The notes beneath the pieces were generated by a model that saw only the letters and a program-made list of their open reading frames with translations, did not search any database and was not told the origin of the DNA. Source: Ensifer sp. MPMI2T (GTDB lineage: Bacteria > Pseudomonadota > Alphaproteobacteria > Rhizobiales > Rhizobiaceae). Taken from it: a stretch of 64,000 nt of DNA. The stretch covers positions 62,001 to 126,000 of the forward strand of contig NZ_SRXN01000007.1 in the NCBI RefSeq assembly GCF_004827385.1, given 5' to 3'. Position numbers and translations under genes: made by a program. Below are positions 54,084-63,189 of this stretch, piece by piece. Position 1 is the first letter of the stretch; each line of letters begins with the position of its first letter.

Positions 54084-56066
54084 ATGTCGATCGAATCAGG
54101 ACCGGAGCGGCTGAACGCTGGCCTCGGTCCGACCTATGCGACGGAGCCGCACTTGAACGCGCATGCCCTCTTCACGACCGCCTCCCGGCAATATCAGAAA
54201 GGCCAGTACACCGAGGCGCTCAACCAGCTTAACCACCTGATGAACATCAGTCGCGAGGCCAAGACATACGTCCTCCTGGCAAAGGTCCTCTTGAAACTTG
54301 GCTTCAAGACTGACGCGGCGCGCGCCTATCAACTGGCGGGCGAAGAAAAGGGTTCGCGTTCGGAGCATTATTTGACCGAAGCGATGAAGCTGCATTTTTC
54401 GTGCGGCAACGAGGATGAGGCGCTTAGCATCGGGCTTCCCCTTCTCGAAACCGCGAAAACCGACCCGGATATCGCGTTCATCATTGCCTCGATCTTCCTC
54501 AAGCGCGGCCAGAAGGAAATCCTGGGCCTGTTCAAGGCGCCGCTTTCCACGAGCACCAACCTGCAGCACCAGATGCTCGCCTTCAAACTACTGACGGCCG
54601 ATGTGAATGATTTGCAGGATCGAGAGGTCGTTACCAATCTTTTTCGGAAGAATCCCAAGAGCAGCGTGCTGCGCTCAGCCTACCTCGTCTTCGCGCGCGA
54701 GGGCAATGACTACGCGGAAATCGAAAAATACGATCCTGACATTCAGAAGGCGCTCAGCGCCGGCCGCTACGAGATTCTCACCCCGGAAGCCCCCTACTTT
54801 CATGTCACATGGTGCGGAGATGAAAAGCTCAACCGGCTCGCGGGCGCTCGCAACTGGGCAAACGCGGCGCCGGTATCTGAAGCGCGCCGCAACATGCCCC
54901 ACACATGGGGCGAGAAGATTCGCGTCGGCTATCTTTCATCCGATTTCTGGGACCAGCACGCGACGATGAAGCTCCTCCAGGGCGTTCTGGAATTGCATGA
55001 TCGCGAGCGATTCGAAATCACGCTGTTTTGCCACACGAAGGAAAGCAACTTCGCACGGGACGCCGGCGGCCGCGGACGGTGGGGCAGAATCATACGCATT
55101 GACCAACTGTCTGACTCGCAAGCTGCCGAAGTCATTCGTTCTGAAAACATCGATGTGCTGGTGGACCTGAAGGGACACACGCTCGACCAGCGCATAGCGA
55201 TCCTCAATCATCAGGCTGCGCCGATTCAGGCCTCCTGGCTGGGCTTTCCGGGTACAACGGTCAACGTGGATGCGGACTACATTATCGGTGATCCCTATGT
55301 GCTGCGTGACGGAAGCGAAGAGAACTATTACGAGAAGTTTTGCCGCCTGCCCGAAACCTATCAGCCGAACGATCCCTACAAACGTCCGCGCCCCAGGGGC
55401 ATAACACGCGCGCAGCTTGGGTTACCGGCTGACGCCTTCATTTTCGCCTCCTTCAACGCGAACCGAAAGATCTCGCTCAAGACTATCAACCTTTGGATCG
55501 AGATCCTGCATCGCACCCCCGAAAGTCTTCTCTGGATCATGTGCGAGAGCCAGGACGCGCGCGCCAACATTCTGCGCAAATTCCAGAGCAACGGTATCGC
55601 TTCCAACCGGATCGTATTCTGCGGCAAGGCACTTTATCGCGACCATGTCGATCGCTTGCCGCTCGCCGATCTCGGCCTCGACACCTATCCGTACAACGGC
55701 CACACGACCACGTCGGAACAGCTCTGGGCAGGCCTGCCAGTGCTCACCTTCAAGGGTACCAACTTCGCCTCGCGCGTGAGCGAAAGCCTGCTCAACGCGA
55801 TCGGGCTGCCAGAGCTCGTGACCGCCGGCCCCGAAGCCTACGTCGCCGAAGCGGTCGCACTTTATGAGAACCGCGAGAAAATTGCCGAATACAGGAAGGC
55901 GCTCGAGGAAAACCGCTTCCGCATGCCGCTGTTCGACGCGGAGCGCTTCTGCCGGCACCTCGAGCGCGGCTACGAAATGATGGTGGATCGCACCAAGCAG
56001 AAACTGCCGCCGGATCACATCGACGTTCCGGCGCTTCCGCCGCGCGTTGGTTCCTTCGAGCGATAG
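54084..56066 (+). CDS. TPR-GT41 (OGT/SPINDLY-like) glycosyltransferase at the flagellin locus
   Basis: A 660-residue cytoplasmic protein. Helical repeats of TPR type occupy about 25-230 (SRQYQKGQYTEALNQLNHL near 34-52). The catalytic half has the GT41 series: GYLSSDF (282-288) with His292, GHT (364-366), APIQASWLGFPGTT (379-392), FNANRKIS (457-464), LDTYPYNGHTTTSEQLW (532-548) and SRVSESLL (563-570). Such enzymes add GlcNAc or fucose to Ser/Thr. It is divergent from flaA and convergent with fliP, the only plus-strand gene in this flagellar block, so flagellin is a candidate acceptor (inference). The start lacks a clear ribosome-binding site. Confidence 0.85.
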   Translation: MSIESGPERLNAGLGPTYATEPHLNAHALFTTASRQYQKGQYTEALNQLNHLMNISREAKTYVLLAKVLLKLGFKTDAARAYQLAGEEKGSRSEHYLTEAMKLHFSCGNEDEALSIGLPLLETAKTDPDIAFIIASIFLKRGQKEILGLFKAPLSTSTNLQHQMLAFKLLTADVNDLQDREVVTNLFRKNPKSSVLRSAYLVFAREGNDYAEIEKYDPDIQKALSAGRYEILTPEAPYFHVTWCGDEKLNRLAGARNWANAAPVSEARRNMPHTWGEKIRVGYLSSDFWDQHATMKLLQGVLELHDRERFEITLFCHTKESNFARDAGGRGRWGRIIRIDQLSDSQAAEVIRSENIDVLVDLKGHTLDQRIAILNHQAAPIQASWLGFPGTTVNVDADYIIGDPYVLRDGSEENYYEKFCRLPETYQPNDPYKRPRPRGITRAQLGLPADAFIFASFNANRKISLKTINLWIEILHRTPESLLWIMCESQDARANILRKFQSNGIASNRIVFCGKALYRDHVDRLPLADLGLDTYPYNGHTTTSEQLWAGLPVLTFKGTNFASRVSESLLNAIGLPELVTAGPEAYVAEAVALYENREKIAEYRKALEENRFRMPLFDAERFCRHLERGYEMMVDRTKQKLPPDHIDVPALPPRVGSFER

Positions 56067-56228
56067 ATCGCTGGCATCACAGAAAGGTCGAAAGAGGCAG
56101 TGGATCCACTGCCTCGTTGCTATTTGGCGTCAATCAGGCCTGCATTTGGCAAGAACCTACAGCGTCCGCCAGTACGCAGCGGCGACAGTCTTGGATTCTC
56201 GATTGTCGAAAGGCTGCCCGAGAGCGAA

Positions 56229-56966
56229 TCAGGTGAAGGACCGCACCAGACTGCCTACAAGCAGGTTCCAGCCGTCGATCAGCACGAAGAAGAGGATCTT
56301 GAACGGCAGCGAGATCGCCGTTGGCGGCAGCATCATCATGCCCATGGCCATGGTGATGGTCGCGACGATCAGGTCGATCACAAGGAACGGCAGCATGATC
56401 AGGAAGCCGATTTCGAAGCCGCGGCGGATCTCCGAGATCATGAAGGCCGGCACGACAGCGCGGAGATCGACCTTTTCGTCGACGACGACGGCCTGTCCCT
56501 TCTCCTTGGCGATGTCGATGAAGAGCTGCAGGTCCTTGTCGCGCGTGTTGGCAAGCATGAACTCGCGAAAAGGCTCCGCCACGCGCTGCATTGCCTCGGT
56601 TTCCGAGATCTCGTTGTCGAGCAGCGGATCGATGCCTTCGCGCCAGGCGCGATCGAAGGTCGGCGCCATCACGTAGAAGGTCATGAACAGGGCGAGCGAT
56701 ACCATGATCATGTTGGACGGGGTCGTTGCCAGCCCCATGCCCGACCGCAGGATTGCGAAGGCGATGACGAAACGCGGGAAGCTCGTCACCATGATCAGAA
56801 TGCCCGGCGCCACCGACAGAACGGTGATGAGGCCGAAGGTGCGGATGATCCAAGATGCGACGGAACCGTCGACCGGCGTGTTAAGAATATCGGCGGGAAA
56901 GCTTTGCGCCCCGGCAATTCCCGACATCGCCATCATGGCGACTATGAAGGCAGCAATCCGGAGCAT
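56229..56966 (-). CDS. fliP: Flagellar export apparatus protein FliP
   Basis: A 245-residue export-gate protein with a cleavable signal (MLRIAAFIVAMMAMSGIAGA) and four membrane helices. MVTSFPRFVIAFAILRSGMGLATTPSN near 63-89 and the C-terminal IATITMAMGMMMLPPT segment match FliP. It is the last gene of the run starting at fliI or flgB, 47 nt after fliL. Partner genes fliQ and fliR are 18-20 kb away. Confidence 0.96.
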   Translation of the reverse strand: MLRIAAFIVAMMAMSGIAGAQSFPADILNTPVDGSVASWIIRTFGLITVLSVAPGILIMVTSFPRFVIAFAILRSGMGLATTPSNMIMVSLALFMTFYVMAPTFDRAWREGIDPLLDNEISETEAMQRVAEPFREFMLANTRDKDLQLFIDIAKEKGQAVVVDEKVDLRAVVPAFMISEIRRGFEIGFLIMLPFLVIDLIVATITMAMGMMMLPPTAISLPFKILFFVLIDGWNLLVGSLVRSFT

Positions 56967-57013
56967 TGAGGGCCTGACCGAATGGATGAATTACGAGTCC
57001 CGACCCTGCCGAA

Positions 57014-57505
57014 TCATTGGATGACGAAGGTTCGGAACATCACATTCGTTACGCGTCCGTCGGAGCGCAGGTCAACCCGCTCCTGAATGTCATCCCGGAG
57101 ATATTGAAAGCCGCGCGGCCCCTGGATTTGCTGCAGCGACACGGTCTTGAGATAGGCTGCAATGTCCTGGTGTATCTGCTCGGCCAAGGCAACGTCCGGG
57201 ATGCCATTGAACTGCAGCGCGACTTCCAGGCGGACCCAGTTTTCGGAGGGGTAAGCGAGGTTCGTCGTGATCGGCTCCAGTTGCACGACACCGTTGGCCT
57301 CGGTGGCGATTTTCGGAACCCCCTCGGCACCGGTGGCGTTCGGCGCGATTTCGGCAATGGCCTCAGTCTTCTCCGCCGCGGACGGCGGCGCCAGCAGTTG
57401 CCCGGCGAGCCACCCGCCGCCGCCGGCGATGGCGGTCAGCACGGCCAGGGCGGCAATCGTCATCACTTTGGATTTGGAGGACTGGGCGCTATCGATTTCT
57501 TCCAT
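57014..57505 (-). CDS. fliL: Flagellar basal-body protein FliL
   Basis: A 163-residue stator-associated membrane protein. From the ATG at 57505 it has one membrane helix (about 15-35) and a periplasmic domain with NWVRLEVALQF near 88-98 and the conserved ending VTNVMFRTFVIQ. An upstream ATG at 57541 would add 12 residues. It lies 90 nt after flgH and 47 nt before fliP. Confidence 0.92.
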   Translation of the reverse strand: MEEIDSAQSSKSKVMTIAALAVLTAIAGGGGWLAGQLLAPPSAAEKTEAIAEIAPNATGAEGVPKIATEANGVVQLEPITTNLAYPSENWVRLEVALQFNGIPDVALAEQIHQDIAAYLKTVSLQQIQGPRGFQYLRDDIQERVDLRSDGRVTNVMFRTFVIQ

Positions 57506-57595
57506 CGTGCCATTCCGTGCCGGTTGACCACGGCGCCACACCTTATCGAGGAGACAGGCGACGTCGTGGGACTGTGATTAGCAATCCGCCCCCGA

Positions 57596-58306
57596 TCAGA
57601 TCGGCGAGAACAGGTCTACGAATTGCTGCCCCCAAGGCGGCTGCTGAACTTCGGTCAGGCGGCCGCGCCCGCCATAGGAGATGCGGGCCTCGGCGATACG
57701 GTCGTAGGAGATGATGTTGTCGGCGTCGACATCCCGCGGCCGGACGATGCCTGCGACGTTGAGGATGCGCAGTTCATGGTTGACGCGAACTTCCTGCGAA
57801 CCGCTGATCAAGAGGTTGCCGTTCTCGAGCACCCCAGTCACGACGGCGGCGACGAGCAGGCGCAGCTTTTCGGACCGCTCGGTCTTGCCATCGCCCTCGG
57901 TCTTGGTGTTGGAGCCGTATTCGAGATCGCCCGACCATTCGAAATCGCTGGTCTGCGATGCCCCGCTGGCACCGAGGTTGAAGCCGCTCGAATTCTTGCG
58001 GCTGCGGTCCGTCTTATTGTCGAAGGACGCCTTGTCGTCGATCCTGATATCGACGGTCAGGATGTCGCCGACATTGATCGCGCGCGCGTCCTTGAAGAGA
58101 GCGGCCTGCTGATCGTTCCAGAGCGAATATCCGTTCGTGACCTGGTGCGGCTGTTTTGGATATGCGGCGAGCTGTGGCGCCTGCGTGTATTGCAGGCCGC
58201 TGCCGATCGGGCTCATCGACGGAGCCTGACCGATCTCCCGCAACGCCTGGTTCTGACATCCCGCAAGGAGGCCCGCGGCCAAGACGGCCGTAAAATGCTT
58301 TCTCAT
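57596..58306 (-). CDS. flgH: Flagellar L-ring lipoprotein FlgH
   Basis: A 236-residue outer-membrane ring protein. A lipoprotein signal with lipobox LAGC (Cys17) is visible. NVGDILTVDIRIDDKASFDN near 77-96 and the strand VAGIVRPRDVDADNIISYDRIAEARISYGG match FlgH. It overlaps motE by 4 nt in the flgA-flgI-motE-flgH order typical of Rhizobiales. Confidence 0.95.
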   Translation of the reverse strand: MRKHFTAVLAAGLLAGCQNQALREIGQAPSMSPIGSGLQYTQAPQLAAYPKQPHQVTNGYSLWNDQQAALFKDARAINVGDILTVDIRIDDKASFDNKTDRSRKNSSGFNLGASGASQTSDFEWSGDLEYGSNTKTEGDGKTERSEKLRLLVAAVVTGVLENGNLLISGSQEVRVNHELRILNVAGIVRPRDVDADNIISYDRIAEARISYGGRGRLTEVQQPPWGQQFVDLFSPI

Positions 58307-58842
58307 GATGGCTCCTTCGAGGTGTTGGGATCGCTCGCGCTCGAAATGATGTTGGTCAGCACCGCGGCCTTGTCGTCGCTCATCTCGCTGAGGATCAGCG
58401 ACGACTGGCGCGGCGGCAGCTTCATGACGATTGCCGCCGCGATCTCCGGGCGTACCATCTCCAGTTTGCCGGCGGCGGCATCGGGTTTCATCGTCTTGTA
58501 GATATCGACGAGCCCGAGTTCCGCCTGCTTGAGGAAATCGTTGCGGCGCTTCAGCCAGTCCTCGTATTCGGCGCGTCGCTTCTCGAGCGTCGCGATGCGC
58601 TCGTCGACGTTGGCCTGAAGATTTTCCAGTTCCTTGCGTTGAAGCAGGTAGCGTTGGTCACGCGCGGCATCGGCGATGTTGGTGCAGAACTGCTGGATCT
58701 CGTTGGCACTGCCGCTTTCCGCCTGCGGCGCCGTTACGTCCTGCGCGAAGGCCCCAGGGAGCGCCAGCATCAATGCGCCGGCGGCTGAGATTAGGAGCAT
58801 GCGCGGCGATTTTCCGAGAAATTCGTTCAAGTGTCCGGTCAT
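58303..58842 (-). CDS. motE: MotC chaperone MotE
   Basis: A 179-residue periplasmic protein, in S. meliloti the chaperone for MotC. The signal peptide ends about residue 33 (ALPGAFA). A coiled coil occupies about 62-115 (QRKELENLQANVDERIATL), and the C-terminal half has the MgtE-N-like segment ILSEMSDDKAAVLTNIISS. It overlaps flgI and flgH by 4 nt each. Confidence 0.92.
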   Translation of the reverse strand: MTGHLNEFLGKSPRMLLISAAGALMLALPGAFAQDVTAPQAESGSANEIQQFCTNIADAARDQRYLLQRKELENLQANVDERIATLEKRRAEYEDWLKRRNDFLKQAELGLVDIYKTMKPDAAAGKLEMVRPEIAAAIVMKLPPRQSSLILSEMSDDKAAVLTNIISSASDPNTSKEPS

Positions 58843-59954
58843 TGCAGAACAAGCTCCGCCTGAAGGGCTCCCGCCGTTTTGATGCTCTGGAGGATGGCGA
58901 TGATCCCATCCGGCTTCACGCCGATGCTGTTGAGGCCGGCGACGAGGGAACGGAGACTTGAGCCATTCAGGATCGCCACCGTGCCGCCATCCGATTGTGC
59001 CTCGATAATGGTGTTCGGTTCGAGCGCGGTCTCGCCGCGCGAGAACGGCGCCGGCTGCACGACGGTCGGCGCCTCGGTCACCTGTACGGTGAGTGTGCCG
59101 TAGCTGACCGCGACCTCGGCGACACGCACGTCCTGGCCGATGACGATCGTGCCGGTCCGTTCGTTGATGACGACGCGCGCCGGCACATCGGTTTCGATCA
59201 CCAGGTTTTCAACATCGGCCATCAGGCGTGCGAGATCGGCCATCTTGGGCTTCTCGACCAGCACCGATTGCGAATCCTTGGCTTCGGCGATGCGACCGCC
59301 AAACTGTGCGGCGGCATATTTGTTGATCGCCGCGGCCATGCCGACGGCCGTGGAGAAATCCGGGTTGCGCAGTTGCAGCACAAGATTGACGCCGTCCTTG
59401 AATCGCGCCGGCAGCTCCCGCTCGATGATGGCACCGTTCGGCACGCGTCCGGCGGTGGTCACGCCCTGATTGAGGGTCGCGGCATCACCTTGCGCGTTGA
59501 AGCCGGTCACGACGACCGAACCTTGCGCCACCGCGTAAATCTGGCCGTCGGCGCCGGAGAGCGACGTCATGACCAGTGTGCCGCCGCGCAGCGATGTCGC
59601 ATCGCCGAGAGAGCCGACCGTGACGTCGACGCGGCTGCCCGGGCTCGCGAAGGGTGGCAGCGTCGCCGTGACCAGCACCGCTGCGACGTTGCGCGTCCGC
59701 GATTCGCCTCCCTGCGTGGAGATCCCGAGATTTTCCAACATGGCGCGGATCGACTGATCCGTGAAGGGCGAGGAGCGCAGGCTATCGCCGGTTCCCTGCA
59801 GGCCAACGACGAGACCATAGCCGATCAGCTGGTTGTCCCGCCCGGCCTGCAGCGATGCCACGTCCTTGATGCGGGAGGCACCATGGGCAAGCGTCAGCGT
59901 CGCGGCGAAGACCGCGACCAGCGTCAGGAACCACTTACAGACATGCCGCTTCAT
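58839..59954 (-). CDS. flgI: Flagellar P-ring protein FlgI
   Basis: A 371-residue periplasmic ring subunit. The signal peptide (MKRHVCKWFLTLVAVFAATL) ends near 26. RIKDVASLQAGRDNQLIGYG near 28-47 and GLVVGLQGTGDSL are hallmark FlgI segments; the C-terminal INERTGTIVIGQDVRV is also typical. It overlaps flgA and motE by 4 nt. Confidence 0.96.
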   Translation of the reverse strand: MKRHVCKWFLTLVAVFAATLTLAHGASRIKDVASLQAGRDNQLIGYGLVVGLQGTGDSLRSSPFTDQSIRAMLENLGISTQGGESRTRNVAAVLVTATLPPFASPGSRVDVTVGSLGDATSLRGGTLVMTSLSGADGQIYAVAQGSVVVTGFNAQGDAATLNQGVTTAGRVPNGAIIERELPARFKDGVNLVLQLRNPDFSTAVGMAAAINKYAAAQFGGRIAEAKDSQSVLVEKPKMADLARLMADVENLVIETDVPARVVINERTGTIVIGQDVRVAEVAVSYGTLTVQVTEAPTVVQPAPFSRGETALEPNTIIEAQSDGGTVAILNGSSLRSLVAGLNSIGVKPDGIIAILQSIKTAGALQAELVLQ

Positions 59955-60457
59955 TTCGCCACCACATGGATAGTGCCGTCAGCCATGACCGTGCCGGACA
60001 CGATGACGCCGGAATCGATGTTGCGGGCGCGGATCAGCTCGCCGACGGCGGCATCCTGCAACGGCGAACCGGCCGCCGTGATCGTCAGGCCGCCATTGTT
60101 GAAGACGAGCCTAACCGTCGAACCGCGCTCGACCGCGTATTGATCACGCAATGCCGAGGCGAGGATCACCCGTCCGGGAAGCAGCGTCCGTTTCGTAACC
60201 TTGCCCTCGATCTCCTCGATGGAACGGACATAGCCGTCCGTGAGATTGGGATTGGTCACGTCGACGACCTCGACGAGGCTCTCGTCAAGGGTCTCGCCGG
60301 GATAAATCGTCTGCTTGGGGATGACAGCGGTCGGCCGTTCCGCGAAAACAGTAGCCGGCGACAGAAGGGCCGTGAGAGCCGCGGCGAACGCCACGGACCG
60401 CACCCGAAACGAGGCACCGTTTGGCGATTTGTTTGCGGCGGATCGGCGAAACATCAT
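59951..60457 (-). CDS. flgA: P-ring assembly chaperone FlgA
   Basis: A 168-residue periplasmic protein with a signal peptide (hydrophobic core about 22-38, cleavage near FAE). The SAF-type domain is recognisable: VTKRTLLPGRVILASALRD near 88-106 and VRLVFNNGGLTITAAGSPLQ. Two ATGs in tandem at the start are both possible. It lies 18 nt after flgG. Confidence 0.93.
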   Translation of the reverse strand: MMFRRSAANKSPNGASFRVRSVAFAAALTALLSPATVFAERPTAVIPKQTIYPGETLDESLVEVVDVTNPNLTDGYVRSIEEIEGKVTKRTLLPGRVILASALRDQYAVERGSTVRLVFNNGGLTITAAGSPLQDAAVGELIRARNIDSGVIVSGTVMADGTIHVVAK

Positions 60458-60475
60458 GTTTGCCCCTGTTTCACG

Positions 60476-61264
60476 TTACCTGAGGTTCTTGCTGACCGTC
60501 GCCGCCATCTCGTCTGCGGCCTGAATGATCTTGGAATTCATCTCATAGGCGCGCTGGGCCGAGATCAGGTCGGTGATTTCCTTGACCGGATCGACGTTCG
60601 AGGCCTCGAGGTAGTTCTGCTTGATCTGGGCAAAGCCGGGATCCGCTGGGGTCCCGATGATCGGCTCGCCGGAGGCCGGCGTCTGCTTGAAGAGGTTCTC
60701 GCCCTGCGGCTCGAGCCCGGCCTCGTTGACGAAATTCGCGATCGTCAGTTGACCGATTTCCTGCAGCTCCGTGTTGTTGCCGATGCGCACCAGCACCTGC
60801 CCCGAAGAGGTGAAGGTGATTTCGCTCGCATCCTGCGGCACGGTGATCCCGGGAACGACGGCGTAGCCGTCAATGGTGACGAGCTGGCCGGTGGCATTGG
60901 TGTTGAAGGCGCCCGAACGAGTATAGGCCGTCTCTCCGTCCGGCGTCTCGATCTGGAACCAGCCGCGGCCGACGAGCGCCAGGTCGTAGTCGTTTCCAGT
61001 GTTGACGAGGCTGCCCTGGATATGAAGATTGCGCACGGCCGAGGTCTGCACGCCGAGACCGATGATCGCGCCCTCCGGGACGATCGCCTGGTTGGCACGG
61101 TTCGGCACGCCCTGGGCGCGCTCCGTTTGATAGAGCAGATCGGAAAACTCGGCGCGCGCCCGCTTGTAGCCCGTCGTGTTGATGTTCGCGATGTTGTTCG
61201 CGATGACTTCCAGGTTGAGCTGTTGGGCGTTCATGCCCGTGGCGGCGATGGAAAGGGCCTTCAT
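60476..61264 (-). CDS. flgG: Distal rod protein FlgG
   Basis: A 262-residue rod subunit, the standard length. The N-terminal motif [20 protein letters not shown] near 12-31, [20 protein letters not shown] near 103-122 and the C-terminal [20 protein letters not shown] are diagnostic. It is 11 nt downstream of fliE. Confidence 0.96.
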   Translation of the reverse strand: MKALSIAATGMNAQQLNLEVIANNIANINTTGYKRARAEFSDLLYQTERAQGVPNRANQAIVPEGAIIGLGVQTSAVRNLHIQGSLVNTGNDYDLALVGRGWFQIETPDGETAYTRSGAFNTNATGQLVTIDGYAVVPGITVPQDASEITFTSSGQVLVRIGNNTELQEIGQLTIANFVNEAGLEPQGENLFKQTPASGEPIIGTPADPGFAQIKQNYLEASNVDPVKEITDLISAQRAYEMNSKIIQAADEMAATVSKNLR

Positions 61265-61275
61265 GTCTCGTTCCT

Positions 61276-61611
61276 TCAGATCTGCATGCGCGCGATTTCG
61301 AGATAGGCGCTCACGACCTTGTCGCGGATGGCGAGTGCGGTCTGCAGCGACTGTTCCGCATTCATCACCGCGTCGATGACTTCACGGGTGTTGGCTTCGC
61401 CACGGACGGCCTGGAGTGATGCCCCTTCGGCGGACTTCATCGAACGGATCGCGTCAGTGGTCATGTTGCCGAGGACCTCGGCGAAGCTCTGCGACTGCGG
61501 AACGGAAGCGCCGGCGCCCGGCGTGATAAGCGAGCTGGAAGCGGTCAGGCTCGTGCCTTCCGTCTCCTTCATGGCAGAAAACGCGCCGGCGGACTGAATT
61601 GCATCGATCAT
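61276..61611 (-). CDS. fliE: Hook-basal body complex protein FliE
   Basis: A 111-residue adaptor between MS ring and rod. The C-terminal half has the family pattern [20 protein letters not shown] near 43-62 and [28 protein letters not shown]. Its ATG overlaps the flgC stop by 1 nt. Confidence 0.94.
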   Translation of the reverse strand: MIDAIQSAGAFSAMKETEGTSLTASSSLITPGAGASVPQSQSFAEVLGNMTTDAIRSMKSAEGASLQAVRGEANTREVIDAVMNAEQSLQTALAIRDKVVSAYLEIARMQI

Positions 61612-62030
61612 TATTGCGAAGCCCTCAACAGGTCGATTGTCTGGGAGATAAGATCGCGTGACTGCTTGATGGTCTGCAGGTTGGCCTCATAGGCGCGATT
61701 GGCCTCGCGCATGTCGGCCATTTCGATCAGCACGTTGACGTTCGGCATCTTGACCATGCCCTTTTCGTCGGCTGCCGGATTGCCGGGATCGAACTCGATG
61801 TTGAAATTCGAATCGTCCGTGCCAAGACGCTGGATGTCGACGAGCGAAGCGCCGCTCGCCCGGTCGACCTCCGCCGTGAAGCTGATGGTCTTGCGGCGAT
61901 ACGGATCGGCACCGGGCGTGTCGCCGGTCGAGCGGGCGTTGGCGATGTTTTCGGAAACGATGCGCAGGCGGGTCGATTCCGCCTGCAGGCCGGAGGCCGA
62001 AACCTTGAGGGCCGAAGTCAAAGGATCCAT
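61611..62030 (-). CDS. flgC: Proximal rod protein FlgC
   Basis: A 139-residue rod subunit. [21 protein letters not shown] near 11-31 and the C-terminal [21 protein letters not shown] are typical. It is 5 nt after flgB and overlaps fliE. Confidence 0.95.
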   Translation of the reverse strand: MDPLTSALKVSASGLQAESTRLRIVSENIANARSTGDTPGADPYRRKTISFTAEVDRASGASLVDIQRLGTDDSNFNIEFDPGNPAADEKGMVKMPNVNVLIEMADMREANRAYEANLQTIKQSRDLISQTIDLLRASQ

Positions 62031-62035
62031 GATTC

Positions 62036-62416
62036 TTATTTCCGTACCGTCATGAGCATCATCCGGTGAAAGGCTTTCACGAGCCCGGCATTGAGTTCGT
62101 AGTCGCGCTTGATCTCACCGGTCTTCATCATTTCCTGTTCGATCGCGACCGTGTTGCCGGATTGCTGCACCTGCACGTCGTCGATCATGCTGACTTCGGT
62201 GACCTGGGCGGCGTCCGGGCTTTCAGTGAAGTGCGCGCGATGGGTCGCTGCCATCTGGATGCCGGTGTTCTGCAGCACGCTTTCAAAGGGCTCGACGTCT
62301 TTCGCCCGGTAGTGCGGGGTATTGGCGTTGGCGATGTTGCCGGCCACGACGTTCTGACGAACCGTCAGCCATTGGGCCTGGCGCGACGCAAGTTCGAAAA
62401 GCTGAATCGGTTCCAT
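62036..62416 (-). CDS. flgB: Proximal rod protein FlgB
   Basis: A 126-residue rod subunit from the ATG at 62416 (GGAGC 6 nt upstream); an ATG at 62482 adds 22 residues without a good site. [21 protein letters not shown] near 20-40 is the family signature. It begins the flgB-flgC-fliE-flgG run, 220 nt after the frameshifted gene. Confidence 0.94.
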   Translation of the reverse strand: MEPIQLFELASRQAQWLTVRQNVVAGNIANANTPHYRAKDVEPFESVLQNTGIQMAATHRAHFTESPDAAQVTEVSMIDDVQVQQSGNTVAIEQEMMKTGEIKRDYELNAGLVKAFHRMMLMTVRK

Positions 62417-62636
62417 CAAAAGCTCCTGCCTGATGATGACGAACCTAGGCAGGTAATCTTGCGTGGGACTTGTCGGGAGCACGGATTTCTGACTGCACCG
62501 CGATCCGGCTCTAAAGCGACTTCAATTTATGGAAACGCGCAGTGCCGTCTCATTCTCGAGCACGGAACGGAAATGGAGCTGCCGGCAGCTAAGCGGCAGC
62601 GCCCTAGTGCTCGCCGCCGCGTATGTGGATGGTGCT

Positions 62637-63187
62637 CTACTGCTCTTCGAAGATCTCGCCCTTGGAGGTGATCATCACCCAACGGCCATTGCGTTCCTGA
62701 AAAGTCGCAAGGCGACTGTTGTCAGGCAGGGTCGAGCCTACGCGAACAATGTACATGCCGCTTGCATCCTCGATCAGGGCGCGGCCATTGACGACATGCC
62801 GCAACTTGAAGCCCGACTGCTCGGGGAACGGCTGGTCCATCCCCTCCTCCGCATCGGTCCGCCCCTGATCTGGCGCATCGCCAAGCCAGGCACGGTCGCC
62901 GTCGTCAGACGATCCACGGCGGCCGCCGTGTCGCTGTCCATGTCCGTCATTGCCTGGGGCGAAACGGACAGCACGTCGCGGGCGGGGCGCTCCGGCAAGT
63001 CGCGCGTCGTTCCCTGCCACAGACGTGGCATCGAGAATTCGCCCTGATGGACGAAGGCATACCACGGGAAGAAGGTCGCGAACGCCGCCATCGCCAGTCC
63101 GATGGCAGCCAGGAACTTGTCGATCAGCGGCATCCTTGCCTCGCGACGGCGCTGCTTGACGACCTCGTCTGCGTCGTAGTCGGTCAC
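62637..63187 (-). pseudogene. Flagellar small membrane-protein gene with a -1 frameshift
   Basis: Starting at 63187, 2 nt after fliI, the first frame encodes MTDYDADEVVKQRRREARMP, a membrane segment (about 23-45: LAAIGLAMAAFATFFPWYAF) and then a plausible periplasmic region up to about VDRLTTATVPGL. From near 62890 the protein-like sequence continues in the -1 frame (DQGRTDAEEGMDQPFPEQSG, then VVNGRALIEDASGMYIVRVG) to 62637. Joined by one missing base it would be 183 residues. As read, translation ends at 62774 after 137 residues. It may be a true inactivating deletion or a sequence error. S. meliloti has a gene of unknown function at this place. Confidence 0.75.
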
Positions 63188-63189
63188 CC

